DNA of 64,000 bases from assembly GCF_025384765.1 (NCBI RefSeq), contig NZ_VHLL01000001.1, forward strand, positions 124,001 through 188,000, read 5' to 3'. Positions within the stretch are counted from its first letter, which is position 1; each line of letters begins with the position of its first letter. Below the pieces are notes generated by a model. That model was not told the DNA's origin. It ran no database searches and saw nothing but the letters and a program-made list of their open reading frames with translations. Of this stretch, positions 47,240-55,801 are shown piece by piece. Made by a program: the position numbers and the translations under genes. The DNA comes from Methanoculleus formosensis (lineage in GTDB: Archaea > Halobacteriota > Methanomicrobia > Methanomicrobiales > Methanoculleaceae).

Positions 47240-47263
47240 TATTCTAACGACTCAAAATCGCGT

Positions 47264-47433
47264 TGGGTGCCGCGTGCGGTACCCGTTTGTGTGCGGGGGT
47301 CGCCCATCCCCGGTCGACGCCCTGGATGACGCACCCCGCAAGCCCGGAGGCAAAGGGAACGTACGCATTCTGCGTACTTAAACGTGTGCCTCTTCTGCCT
47401 CCGGAAACCAAAACGAGCAAAGAGGTAGAAAAC
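47264..47433 (+). promoter_or_regulatory. Structured 5' leader RNA, copy 3
   Basis: P1 GGTGCCG-CGTG-CGGTACC; P2 CCCGT/GCGGG with a G-T wobble where copy 1 has G-C; GCGGGG/CCCCGC enclosing CATCC/GGATG; perfect GTACGCA-TTC-TGCGTAC hairpin; GGAGGCA with TGCCTCC downstream. The ribosome site here is AGAGGT rather than GGAGG. Confidence 0.73.
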
Positions 47434-48381
47434 ATGGAAAAAAGAATCGGAATGCGAGCTCTCTCTATGCTCTTGGCAGTAATGCTGGTGAGCGTGGTGG
47501 TGCCTGCAGTGAGTGCCTGGACGGAAAACGATCCGATCTGTATCGAAGATCAAGCCAAAATCCAGGGGTTATTCAAACCTATCGACGAAAACATCCGTGT
47601 GATTACCGCAGAGGATTTAATGGTGTCCGATCGTGCGAGTTCAGTGAGATGTTCTGAATTGTTATCGGAAATCATGGAGAAATATGACCAAAACCTTGAG
47701 GACATTATCTCTATTCTGGAGAAGACCACAGATGTTCAACCTGACGAGAAGGACCGAACCGTTCTGAAGGAAGTGATTGTCGGTGAGCATTTCAGACGAG
47801 TGTGTGACGAAATACTGATGGAACAGCGTGATCTTCGGGAGGAGGACGCTCTGATCGTCCAGCCGCAGATCCTTGGTGTTGCGGATTGTCAGGAAGATAT
47901 GGACAAGATGCTTGCAGAAACAGACAGGTGGGATACGTTCATCCTGGCCCAGTGCTCGCCGGATGTGTACGGCGGAACCGGACTTGACGGTGCAAATCTA
48001 CCTTACTCAGTAAATGGAGGCAATAACCTCTATGAAGTGGGTGTCTGGCCTGGCAGCCCGACCACATATCAGCTGCGCTATTATGACGAGGATCACCCGA
48101 GCCCGGTGACGGATATCGAGTACGATGCATTCAGGCTTTTATATTACGGGACTCTTGAAGACCGTGCCTTGTTTGATGTAACGGGCTCCCAGATCTACTT
48201 CAATTATTGTTGGAATGATGGTTACACATATGCCTGGCTCTACGGAATTCATGGGTATCAGTACAGGCCCAAGACCTCCGTGATCTACACCAGCAATATC
48301 TGGAACCATGATATCGACACTTACAACAGCAACCCGAATATCGGGCAGCTTGTCATGTCGGTACCCTACATTCAACAGTAA
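47434..48381 (+). CDS. Secreted protein of unknown function behind leader copy 3
   Basis: The 315-residue protein shares only its signal peptide (ALSMLLAVMLVSVVVPAVSA) with the metallopeptidases. The mature part starts WTENDPICIED, has a helical, charged N-terminal half with spaced cysteines, and an aromatic-rich C-terminal half (DGYTYAWLYGIHGYQYRP). No catalytic motif is recognised. Co-regulation with the peptidases suggests a related extracellular role (substrate, inhibitor or novel enzyme). Start ATG 47434 fits the signal peptide. Confidence 0.72.
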   Translation: MEKRIGMRALSMLLAVMLVSVVVPAVSAWTENDPICIEDQAKIQGLFKPIDENIRVITAEDLMVSDRASSVRCSELLSEIMEKYDQNLEDIISILEKTTDVQPDEKDRTVLKEVIVGEHFRRVCDEILMEQRDLREEDALIVQPQILGVADCQEDMDKMLAETDRWDTFILAQCSPDVYGGTGLDGANLPYSVNGGNNLYEVGVWPGSPTTYQLRYYDEDHPSPVTDIEYDAFRLLYYGTLEDRALFDVTGSQIYFNYCWNDGYTYAWLYGIHGYQYRPKTSVIYTSNIWNHDIDTYNSNPNIGQLVMSVPYIQQ

Positions 48382-48392
48382 TCTCTTTTTTA
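48382..48392 (+). terminator. T-rich terminator
   Basis: TCTCTTTTTTA directly follows the stop of the secreted protein gene. It is a typical archaeal T-run ending. Confidence 0.45.
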
Positions 48393-48431
48393 GTTTGAGT
48401 AAATGAGAAATTGGGAAAACAGGCTGTAATT

Positions 48432-49571
48432 ATGGAGACCACAACCTTTCACTATCCCCGAAGAAGTGCAATGTATGCAATACTCATTCTTCTTTTAGCG
48501 CTAACCATACCGTTCTTTGCCGGATGCATTGACAGGGGGCATAGAGACCTCACTCTGGACACATGGGTCCTCAAGACCGATTCGGACGGATCCCTCCAGT
48601 GGACTGCGATCATTGACGGCGACCCAAACGGCAGAGGGCAGGCGATGATTCAGACCCGCGACGGCGGGTACGCAATCACGGGCACGGGAACGAACGCCGA
48701 TGGGAACGGCCCGGTCCCCCGCATCGTTACTCTCGACGGAGACGGGAATGTCATATCAACCATGACCTTCGGTACGTCGCCGGATTACGGCAGCTCGCTG
48801 GTCGAGGCACCGGACGGCGGATACGTCGTTGCCATGTATTCTGGGTTTCTAACACGGGTGGATGAAAATGGGAACGCCCTCTGGAGCACGCCGCTCGGCG
48901 GGGGGAGCGACTGGTGGAAGGTCGTCGGGGCGCCGGACGGGGGGTATGCCGCAGCCGGGGATGCCAGGATCGTCAGGGTAGGCGAGGACGGGGAGATCGC
49001 ATGGACTGCAGCGTTTGAAACCGACCGGAACGTCGGTACGATCGCCGCGGTACCCTTGAGAGGTTTCATCGCAGGAGGGACCGCCGGAGCGGATGTATGG
49101 GTTGCGAGACTCGATGCCGAGGGAAATACCGTCTGGGACGAGACGCTCGGGAGCAGGTCGCGCGATGAACTCTACGTTGTCCGCATCTCTCCTGCCGGAA
49201 CCTACGATCTCGTCTATGGCACTGTCCTGGATGCAGGGAATGAAACGGCTGACGGGCGGTTTACGGAGACGACCGAAGCCTCTCTCGCCGCGGACGGCAG
49301 ATTGATCGGGGAAAGACCGGTAAATGTCTCCCGGGTCATCGTCGCGACGGAAGACGGTGGATACGCATATGCCGGTTTTATCGTTCCCGAGTTTATCGGA
49401 CTCCAACCGCTGAGCTATCCGGGCTCTTCCCTTCACGTCATCAGACTCGATGGCGAGGGAATGATCGCGTGGGATGCATCGTACGACATCGGGGATGATA
49501 GATCGGTCGTCTCGATCATTCGGACGTCGGACGACGGGTTTGCTGTCCTTGGGAGCGTATATGATTTCTGA
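48432..49571 (+). CDS. Lipoprotein beta-propeller-like protein
   Basis: The 379-residue protein has a signal segment ending in a lipobox-like FFAGC (AILILLLALTIPFFAGCIDR) and then seven or so repeats of the type D-G-G-Y-x-(I/V)-x-G ... D-x-(D/E)-G-x-x-x-W (TRDGGYAITGTGTNADG, LDGDGNVISTMTFG, APDGGYVVAMYSG), a PQQ/WD-like blade pattern. It is likely anchored outside the cell. Possible later start at MYAILILLL. It is homologous to the next gene. Confidence 0.8.
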   Translation: METTTFHYPRRSAMYAILILLLALTIPFFAGCIDRGHRDLTLDTWVLKTDSDGSLQWTAIIDGDPNGRGQAMIQTRDGGYAITGTGTNADGNGPVPRIVTLDGDGNVISTMTFGTSPDYGSSLVEAPDGGYVVAMYSGFLTRVDENGNALWSTPLGGGSDWWKVVGAPDGGYAAAGDARIVRVGEDGEIAWTAAFETDRNVGTIAAVPLRGFIAGGTAGADVWVARLDAEGNTVWDETLGSRSRDELYVVRISPAGTYDLVYGTVLDAGNETADGRFTETTEASLAADGRLIGERPVNVSRVIVATEDGGYAYAGFIVPEFIGLQPLSYPGSSLHVIRLDGEGMIAWDASYDIGDDRSVVSIIRTSDDGFAVLGSVYDF

Positions 49572-49623
49572 GCGCTATACTCCGTATCAAACATTTTTAC
49601 AACTCACCGGGGAGCACGAACCG

Positions 49624-50730
49624 ATGATACCAACTGAAAGAAACCTCCAGACCCTCGCGGCGGTTGCCGCGTTCATCCTGCTGACCGTCGCCGCCGGATG
49701 CCTCGACCGGCCGCTGACCCCGGGCCATCGTACGCTGGAAGGGGACGTCTGGGTGCTGAAACTGGACGATGCCGGGGACCAGGAGTGGTTCACTGTCATC
49801 GACAGCGGGAGGTTCGACGAAGCATTCTCCATCGTCGAGGTCCCCGACGGCTACGCGATCGCCGGTTCGGTCTCGGATGTAGGCGAGCTCCACCCGACGC
49901 CGCGGGTTATCCTCCTCGAGCGGGAAGGGGCGGTGGCATGGGATAGGACCTACCCGGCGTCGGAAGATCGCCGCGGGACGGGGATCGCGCCTGCCGGTCC
50001 GGGAGGGTTCGCCGTCGCGGCCTCCCGCGGCCTCGTCATCCTGACGGATGCAGAAGGGCGTGAACGGCACCGCACGGACCTTGCCGCGGGGGGAGAGTAC
50101 TGGGCGATCGCACCCTCGGACACCGGGGGCTGGATCGCGGCTGGTGACGACCAGATTGCGAGGATCGACACTAACGGCAGCGTCGCCTGGCAGGAGCCTG
50201 CCGGAGGCGTGAGTCCCGATTCGATCCCGATTATCGTCCCGGCACCGGCGGGAGGATTCCTCGTCGCCGGGGAGGCAGCAGGGGCGCCCGGAGCCATCAC
50301 AGCGGCGAAGTTCGACGACCGGGGCGCACCGGTCTGGAACACGACGATCCGCGGCGGCCCCGGGGAGCGATACCTCCTCTCGGCGGCGCGGCAGGACCCG
50401 GCCGGCGGTTACGGCCTGCTTGCCGGGGTCACAGGTGCGGAGCCGGCGGGAGTTCTGGAGGTCTCGCTCGGCGAGGACGGGAGCATTCTCCGGCGGAGCA
50501 CGATCAACGCCTCATCTCCGGTGACCTGGACCCCTGACGGCGGGTACCTCTCGGCGGTCCTTGCCGGAAACGACTACGGCGCCGCCCTCCTCCGGGTGGA
50601 GAGGTTCGATGGGGACGGAGCCGCGTCATGGACGTCGACGTAGCGGCTGGACGAGTACAGCAGGGTCGTGGCCCTCATCCCGACGGCCGATGGCGGATCG
50701 GCGGTGCTCGGGATGTACATGAAGTACTGA
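49624..50730 (+). pseudogene. Lipoprotein beta-propeller-like protein with late in-frame TAG
   Basis: Starting MIPTERNLQTLAAV with lipobox AAGC, the frame has the same propeller repeats as the preceding gene. It meets TAG at codon 340 (50641-50643), yet continues in the same frame for 28 codons (RLDEYSRVVALIPTADGGSA then VLGMYMKY-TGA) that align with the end of the 48432 protein (DGFAVLGSVYDF). The TAG aligns with a tyrosine there. The product to 339 residues lacks only the last blade strand, so it might still be partly stable. Confidence 0.75.
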
Positions 50731-50778
50731 TGCGGGTGAGGGTGCCGATTTCTGAGGTGGAACCAATCCGGCAGGTCC

Positions 50779-50826
50779 CGACGCGTAGACGCGTGCCACA
50801 GAAATCGTTTATAGATGAATGTCGAG
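50779..50826 (+). promoter_or_regulatory. Repeated 46-bp promoter module, copy F
   Basis: CGACGCGTAG, ACGCGTGCC, ACAGAAATCGTTTATAG, two bases, GAATGTCGAG. It precedes the gene at 50856 by 30 bp. Confidence 0.76.
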
Positions 50827-50855
50827 ATCCCTCTCAACCAATGAGGTGACCGGGT

Positions 50856-51683
50856 ATGCAGGCAATCAAAATACTCCTGATATTGGCGCTCCTCCTCCCG
50901 GCGGGTTCCGCCGCCGCTCCGGCGCCCTCCACCGGGGGCACCACGAACTGGCTCGATACCTTCGACGAGTGGGCCGGGCCCCGGGACATGTCGATGTACA
51001 ATCCGGTCATTGAAACCCCGCAGAGGGTTCCGATCACTGAGGAGATCGCACGGCAGCACCCCGGTCTGATCCTGCTCGATGAGAACGTGACGTTCCCCGA
51101 CGCCGGGTGCGTGGTGGCGCCGGGGCTGCCGTCCGGCCCTGCGATGCACGTGGTCATGACCGATCCTGCGTACTTCAGCCCGGTTCCGCCTGCCTCGCGG
51201 CCGAACCTCACAAGCCTTCCGCCCCTCCGGAAGTACGACCTCGTGACCGCCGACCCGGCGGCGTTCGTCGCCGACGCGGGTTTGGGGGGCCCGGTGACGC
51301 TCCGCCTCCCCGGCCGGGAGTTCGTGCTCGACCTCGAACCGGTGCCGGGCCCCGTTGCGGAAGACGCCCGGGCGTTCGTCAAGAACGAGTCGGGCACGTT
51401 CGCCGTCGCCCTTCCTTCTACATGGCGCTTTGAGGGGACGGTCGCCGGGGAGCCCGGGAGTTCCGCCGCGTTCACGGTCGGCACCGACGTGATCCTCGGG
51501 ACGGTCCGGTGCGGCTCGACGTCGCTCGTCATCGACCAGGCCGGGACTGTCGAGGTCGGCGGAGAGCAGAAGATCGTGCACGCCATTTACGACGAGCGGG
51601 ACGTCATATCGGCATGCGGCCTGAGCAGGCTCATTAATCCTTCAGTGAGCCTGATTGACGTTATGAGGACGCTGAAGGCTTAG
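50856..51683 (+). CDS. Secreted propeptide-like protein without peptidase domain
   Basis: The 275-residue protein has a signal peptide (ILLILALLLPAGSAAAPAPS), then RVPITEEIARQHPGLILLDE, which recalls the start of the HP...GxYY domain, then a propeptide-like region: RKYDLVTADPAAFVADAGLG, GPVTLRLPGREFVLDLEPVP, FEGTVAGEPGSSAAFTVGTD, IVHAIYDERDV. No catalytic motif follows. The order of the two parts is reversed compared with the 24391 and 40098 proteins. Driven by promoter-module copy F. Confidence 0.72.
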   Translation: MQAIKILLILALLLPAGSAAAPAPSTGGTTNWLDTFDEWAGPRDMSMYNPVIETPQRVPITEEIARQHPGLILLDENVTFPDAGCVVAPGLPSGPAMHVVMTDPAYFSPVPPASRPNLTSLPPLRKYDLVTADPAAFVADAGLGGPVTLRLPGREFVLDLEPVPGPVAEDARAFVKNESGTFAVALPSTWRFEGTVAGEPGSSAAFTVGTDVILGTVRCGSTSLVIDQAGTVEVGGEQKIVHAIYDERDVISACGLSRLINPSVSLIDVMRTLKA

Positions 51684-51719
51684 CGGCACAGGTGCGCCGA
51701 CACACCTTGCCGGGCGACC

Positions 51720-51760
51720 CGACGTGTAGCTTCCCGGCACAGAAAAGGTATAAGGGCCGG
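51720..51760 (+). promoter_or_regulatory. Repeated promoter module, copy G (right box missing)
   Basis: CGACGTGTAG, CTTCCCGGC, ACAGAAAAGGTATAAGG. The left box and nine-base spacing are perfect, but the right-hand GAACGTCGAC box is not present. Confidence 0.68.
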
Positions 51761-51848
51761 GGAGAAAGTCTCCCGGTGTGGATGCCGGAGCCGACCCCCC
51801 GCAAGGGAGCGCGGCTCTCTTCCGCACCGGATATCCCGAGGAACCATC

Positions 51849-52322
51849 ATGAAGAATATTCTCCCTGCCCTTCTCCTGCTCTGCTGCCTCCTTACCGCTG
51901 CCGGCTGCACCGGCACCAAGGAGACCGTACCGGAACACGCGGGCACGCTCGCCGAGGCCCGCGAGGTCTTCGGCCCCGATATCCCCGAACCGTCCTACCT
52001 CCCGGACGATTACGCCTTCGGAAACGCCGTCCGCTCCACCGACGGCAGCATCACGCTTACCTACACCGGCACCGCCGGCGATCTCCGGGTAACGAGGCTC
52101 TCCTCTCCTGACACCACCTGCCCCGGTCCGGCGGTCGCCGGGAGCAAAGAGTGGATCGTCCAGGGTAACGGCATCCTGGGCCGATTGGTTTACGAGAACG
52201 ACGACCGCTCGGAGGACTCTCTCTGGCTGTTCCGGTGGGAGTGGAACGACGCTGCCTTCTGCATGACGGGGAACCTCCCTGAGGATGAGATAACGAAGGT
52301 CGCCTCATCGATCGTCGAGTGA
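51849..52322 (+). CDS. Small lipoprotein, unknown
   Basis: The 157-residue protein has a lipoprotein signal (LLLLCCLLTAAGC) and a short mature domain with PEPSYLPDDYAFGNAV and DGSITLTYTGTAGDLRV, similar in style to DUF4367-type extracytoplasmic domains, but I cannot assign a family. It is a single-gene unit with promoter-module copy G about 90 bp upstream. Confidence 0.7.
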   Translation: MKNILPALLLLCCLLTAAGCTGTKETVPEHAGTLAEAREVFGPDIPEPSYLPDDYAFGNAVRSTDGSITLTYTGTAGDLRVTRLSSPDTTCPGPAVAGSKEWIVQGNGILGRLVYENDDRSEDSLWLFRWEWNDAAFCMTGNLPEDEITKVASSIVE

Positions 52323-52435
52323 TGACCGGAACGGCCGCGGCTCTGCCGGGGCGGGGACTCCTTCCGCCTCCCGCCGCGGCCCGGGTTCCCGGCGCATTAC
52401 GGCTGGGTTTGGGTCGGAGATTGATCGGGCGGGCT

Positions 52436-52483
52436 CGACGTGTAGCCGCGCGGCACAGAAAAGGTTTATAGGAGAGCGTCGAC
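52436..52483 (+). promoter_or_regulatory. Repeated 46-bp promoter module, copy H
   Basis: CGACGTGTAG, CCGCGCGGC, ACAGAAAAGGTTTATAG, two bases, GAGCGTCGAC. The closest copy to consensus. Confidence 0.8.
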
Positions 52484-52542
52484 GTCTCCACCGTGAATAC
52501 CGGGATCGGTATCCCGGGACGCGCCGGCAGGTGAGAAGATCG

Positions 52543-52887
52543 ATGAACGAAAGACGATTCATGAATAATACCGGCCGGAGAGGGTTGATCAGCATCGCTC
52601 TGCTGCTCTTCATCCTGGCCGGCAGCGGTATTGCGCATGCAGCCACGGCCCCGGGTGGAGACGTGCAGGCCGACCCGACAAGCGGTGGGGCATCGGCAGC
52701 CGATCTGGAGAATGCCCGGCAAACCGTCCTTGCGGATCCCGCAGATACGACGACGTATCACGGTTCCGAAAGTGCGTCCACCATCTTCTACAACCCCGTG
52801 CTCCTCGGGTGTGCTCTCGGGGCCGTGATCGCGCTCGCGGTTGGGTACTTCCTCGTCCGGAGGTCCCGCGGGAAGGACGCGCCGTGA
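52543..52887 (+). CDS. Small two-helix membrane/secreted protein
   Basis: The 114-residue protein has an N-terminal signal-like helix (LISIALLLFILAGSGIAHAA), a short acidic extracytoplasmic stretch (GGASAADLENARQTVLADPA) and a C-terminal helix (PVLLGCALGAVIALAVGYFL) with a basic tail VRRSRGKDAP. ATG 52543 has GGTGA at ribosome-site distance; a GTG at 52531 is the alternative. Its stop overlaps the next gene's GTG. Confidence 0.68.
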   Translation: MNERRFMNNTGRRGLISIALLLFILAGSGIAHAATAPGGDVQADPTSGGASAADLENARQTVLADPADTTTYHGSESASTIFYNPVLLGCALGAVIALAVGYFLVRRSRGKDAP

Positions 52888-53471
52888 GTCTGCTCATCTT
52901 TCCGGCCGTCGCCTTCGTCCTCGCGTGGCCGTTCGCTCTCATAACCCTGGTCGGGAAGCTGGGACAGGAAAAGCGGCGCCCGGCGGTTTCGCTCGGGATA
53001 GGGATCGTGGCGGTGGCGTCCGGCACGATCGCCACGGTTTACGCAGGCGCTCCCGCCGGCCCGCTGGTATCCGGGATAATCCTGCTCTCGATGGTTACGG
53101 TCTCGGCATCTGCCGTGGCGACAGCGTATTTTCTGTTCGGAAACGTTGCTATGAACGGCAGAAGACTATGTGCTGCAGCCGGATCGCTGCTCCAGGTGCC
53201 GTTCCTGATTGCCCAACTCGTGGGTCCCGATAAACTACCCGGCTCCGCACCGCCAGTCTTCGCGGAAAAATTGCCCTTCCTCGGCATACTCTTCGATGCT
53301 CTTGCAGAGGCGATCGGAACCGCCGGGGTGCCCGGGTATGAGGGGTTCTTCTCTTTAGGGTTGCAGGCCGGGCTGTACCTGGAGGTTCTCTTCGGTACAG
53401 CGGTCATCTGCCTGATTATGGGCATCGTGATGCGCAGTCTGGATGGGCATAAAACGGAGGGCCGGAGATAA
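52884..53471 (+). CDS. Hypothetical multi-pass membrane protein (paralogue of 16902-17465)
   Basis: The 195-residue protein starts with GTG overlapping the previous stop and has five or six helices. The loop GPDKLPGSAPPVFAEKLPFL and the helix GLYLEVLFGTAVICLIMGIV correspond to equivalents in the protein at 16902-17465. No named family. It is probably co-expressed from promoter-module copy H. Confidence 0.7.
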   Translation: MSLLIFPAVAFVLAWPFALITLVGKLGQEKRRPAVSLGIGIVAVASGTIATVYAGAPAGPLVSGIILLSMVTVSASAVATAYFLFGNVAMNGRRLCAAAGSLLQVPFLIAQLVGPDKLPGSAPPVFAEKLPFLGILFDALAEAIGTAGVPGYEGFFSLGLQAGLYLEVLFGTAVICLIMGIVMRSLDGHKTEGRR

Positions 53472-53526
53472 ACCCGGCCCGCCCCCGTTCTCCCCGCGCG
53501 TCGAACAACAACCCTTAAGACCAACC

Positions 53527-53545
53527 TTACGTAGATACTACGTAA
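53527..53545. promoter_or_regulatory. Perfect palindrome abutting the DraG-like start codon
   Basis: TTACGTAG-ATA-CTACGTAA, eight-base arms with a three-base centre, ends immediately before the ATG at 53546. There is no ribosome site in this stretch, so the mRNA may be leaderless and the palindrome would cover the transcription start. Confidence 0.6.
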
Positions 53546-54448
53546 ATGCTCGACCAGTTCAAGGGCTGCCTCCTCGGGGCCGCCATCGGGGACGCGCTCG
53601 GCATGGCGCGGGAGAGTACGCCGCCCGACTTCCAGCGCCTCCACGAGGGCTACCGCCGTGCCTGGCGGGGACACCCGAACGCCGGGCTGAAACCCGGACA
53701 GTTCACCGACGACACCCAGATGATGCTTCTTATGGCCGGGATGCTCGCCGACGGCACCTACTCGGAGAGTGCCTACGCGGCCGCCCTTGCGAAGATGTAC
53801 ATGCACGAGGAACTCCGGTTTCCCGACGGCGCTGTGGACGCCGCGTGCCGCCACCTCCTCCTCTCCGGCAAACCGGGCGGTGTCGCCTCCAACACGGCAG
53901 GCTGCACCGGGATCGCCGTCCCGTTCGGCCTCCTCTACGGCGACCCCATCGACGTCACCGAGCGGGTGGTCCAGGCCTGCAGCATCACCCACACCCACCC
54001 GGCGGCCCACGCGGGAGCGGTCACCGTCGCGATGCTCGTCCACCACGCCGTCCGCGGCCGTTCGGACGCCCTCGCTCTTGCCGGGAAGCATGCGAGCCTC
54101 GAAGACGTCGCCCTCGGCAACAAGATCCGCGACGCCGTCCGCCTCGCAGACGAGGGGATCAGCCTCGAGAGCGCCCTCTCGGTGATCGGAAACGACGTCA
54201 CCGTCTACCAGACCGTCCCGCTCGCCTTCTTCCTGATCAGCCGGATCAAGGACGTCACCGCCCTCCTCACCACCGCGGCGCACGTAGGGGGGAACACCGA
54301 TACCATCGCGCTCATCTGCGGCGCATACGCGGGCGCCGTCTACGGGAGATCCGCCCTCCCGCAGGATCTCCTCGAAGGACTCGAGGGAAGAGACGAGATC
54401 GAGTCCGTGGCCGCCCGCCTCTACGAACGCTGCACCACAAAGCCGTGA
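53546..54448 (+). CDS. ADP-ribosylglycohydrolase (DraG) family protein
   Basis: The 300-residue protein has the DraG-family metal-site motifs in order: GCLLGAAIGDALGMARE at the start, FTDDTQMMLLMAGML near residue 53, and GNTDTIALICGAYAGAVYG near residue 250. These coordinate two metal ions and remove ADP-ribose from protein or small-molecule substrates. No nitrogenase or DraT gene is nearby, so the substrate is open. A palindrome covers its start region. Confidence 0.9.
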   Translation: MLDQFKGCLLGAAIGDALGMARESTPPDFQRLHEGYRRAWRGHPNAGLKPGQFTDDTQMMLLMAGMLADGTYSESAYAAALAKMYMHEELRFPDGAVDAACRHLLLSGKPGGVASNTAGCTGIAVPFGLLYGDPIDVTERVVQACSITHTHPAAHAGAVTVAMLVHHAVRGRSDALALAGKHASLEDVALGNKIRDAVRLADEGISLESALSVIGNDVTVYQTVPLAFFLISRIKDVTALLTTAAHVGGNTDTIALICGAYAGAVYGRSALPQDLLEGLEGRDEIESVAARLYERCTTKP

Positions 54449-54449
54449 A

Positions 54450-55643
54450 CTACCCAGCGCTCTCGGGCGGGGCTTCCTGTTTCATGGCCAACACTTGCAT
54501 CACAGAAACGTGATGTAGCGGTATTGGCTCCCCAGGCTCAAAGGGCTGTTCCATCCCCACGCGGTGGATATTCACCGCCGCATTGTAATCTCTATCGGCA
54601 ACAAACCCACAATATGGGCAATCGTGGACTCTCACAGAGAGATCCTTTTTCACGATACTTCCGCAGTTTGAACACATCTGCGTTGTATTCCGGGGATCGA
54701 TTTGAATGAAGTTCGTACCGGCACTTTCAGCCTTGTACGAGAGGTAAGAATAGAATCGTCCCCATGACGCACTGTGGATACTTCTCCGAAGCCCGCACGA
54801 TTTGCCGTTCTCTTTCAGTTCCTTGATATTCAGGTCTTCGACGCAGATCGCTACGTAGGCGTCAACATACTGGCGGGAGAGTTTGTGCAGGAAATCGTTC
54901 TTCTGGTTCGTGATATGCTCATACACCTCCTCCAGTTTTCTTTTTGTCTTCTCCCAATTTTTCGAGAACCGTTGTTTCCGGGCAATATTCTGCTGTAATT
55001 TCCTGATCCGGTCGAGCGAGTGCTCATAGAACCGAGGGTTCTCAATTACCGCGCCGTCGCTATCGACCGCAAATGCGTTCAGACCAACATCGATCCCGAC
55101 AGACCGCCCTTCACGCTTTGATTCAGAAGGCCCCCGCTCTGCCTGGATGATCACGTACCATCTATCACCAGAACGGGTGATCAGGATGCCCTTCACCTCC
55201 CCCGAGTATGGTCGGTGCATCTTGAATGGGACTGTCCCGACCTTCGAGAACGTGATCGAACGATGTCCACGGTCGATCTTGAACCCGGACTGGTTGTAGT
55301 TGAGTGTGCGGTACCGGGATGCACTCTTGAACCGGAGTTTGCCGATCGTGCGTCCTCTCTTCTTTGTCTGCGACAGAGCACGGATGTTACTCCAGAGAGT
55401 GTAGTTCACCATCTGAAGCACTTTGGAGTACACGTCCTTTAGAAATGGGTTCTTCTCTTTCAACGTGACGATCCGCGCCTGCATTCCTCGCATCGCCGGA
55501 GTGATCCCGGCCTCTCGTGCGGTAGTGCACTCTTCGAGGAGTTTGTTGTAGAGCCACCGACAGGTATCGAGTGCGGTATTCAATCGCGCCTCAGCGGTTG
55601 CATCTGGATACGCTCGATACTTGTAGGAAATAAGCATAGACAA
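54450..55643 (-). mobile_element. tnpB: Solo TnpB (IS200/IS605-IS1341 type)
   Basis: The 397-residue protein has the TnpB layout: N-terminal HTH (CRWLYNKLLEECTTAR), OrfB core, RuvC-like acidic residues in SVGIDVGLNAFAVDSDG, CVEDLNIKEL and ADRDYNAAVNIHRVG, and a zinc ribbon CSNCGSIVKKD...CPYCG. It is a probable RNA-guided nuclease; the guide RNA would be expected at the end of the gene, near 54450. No tnpA is present. An alternative start is ATG 55637. The gene is intact and sits between the DraG-like gene and argC. Confidence 0.92.
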
Positions 55644-55720
55644 CGAGAGAGTTTATCCGAAAGAAGATATACGTGATCCGTGCAGGGCGAAAGTGGAAGA
55701 TGGATGGCTCCGCTTTCATC

Positions 55721-55738
55721 CCCGGCCTAAAGGCCGGG
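55721..55738. repeat. Perfect hairpin near the 5' side of tnpB
   Basis: CCCGGCCTAAAGGCCGGG, eight-base arms around AA, followed by AACTTCCCGC. Hairpins of this kind are found at IS200/IS605 ends, so it may mark the element end about 80 bp upstream of tnpB. Confidence 0.5.
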
Positions 55739-55801
55739 AACTTCCCGCTTCGCCCCTTCAGCCCCAAAGCCTTAAGATTCTATAAAAGACACCTCTCTCT
55801 T

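Noticed and set aside
39387-50643. TAG read as pyrrolysine, explaining two in-frame TAG codons
   Set aside because: Several sound genes in the window end in TAG where extension would be nonsense (27286, 22814, 32266, 36226, 51683), no pyl genes are seen, and the aligned residues are tryptophan and tyrosine, as expected from point mutation.
32053-52483. Eight-copy module as an insertion-sequence end or MITE
   Set aside because: Similarity stops at the module edges, there are no target duplications, and each copy is placed with its TATA box in promoter position relative to a gene.
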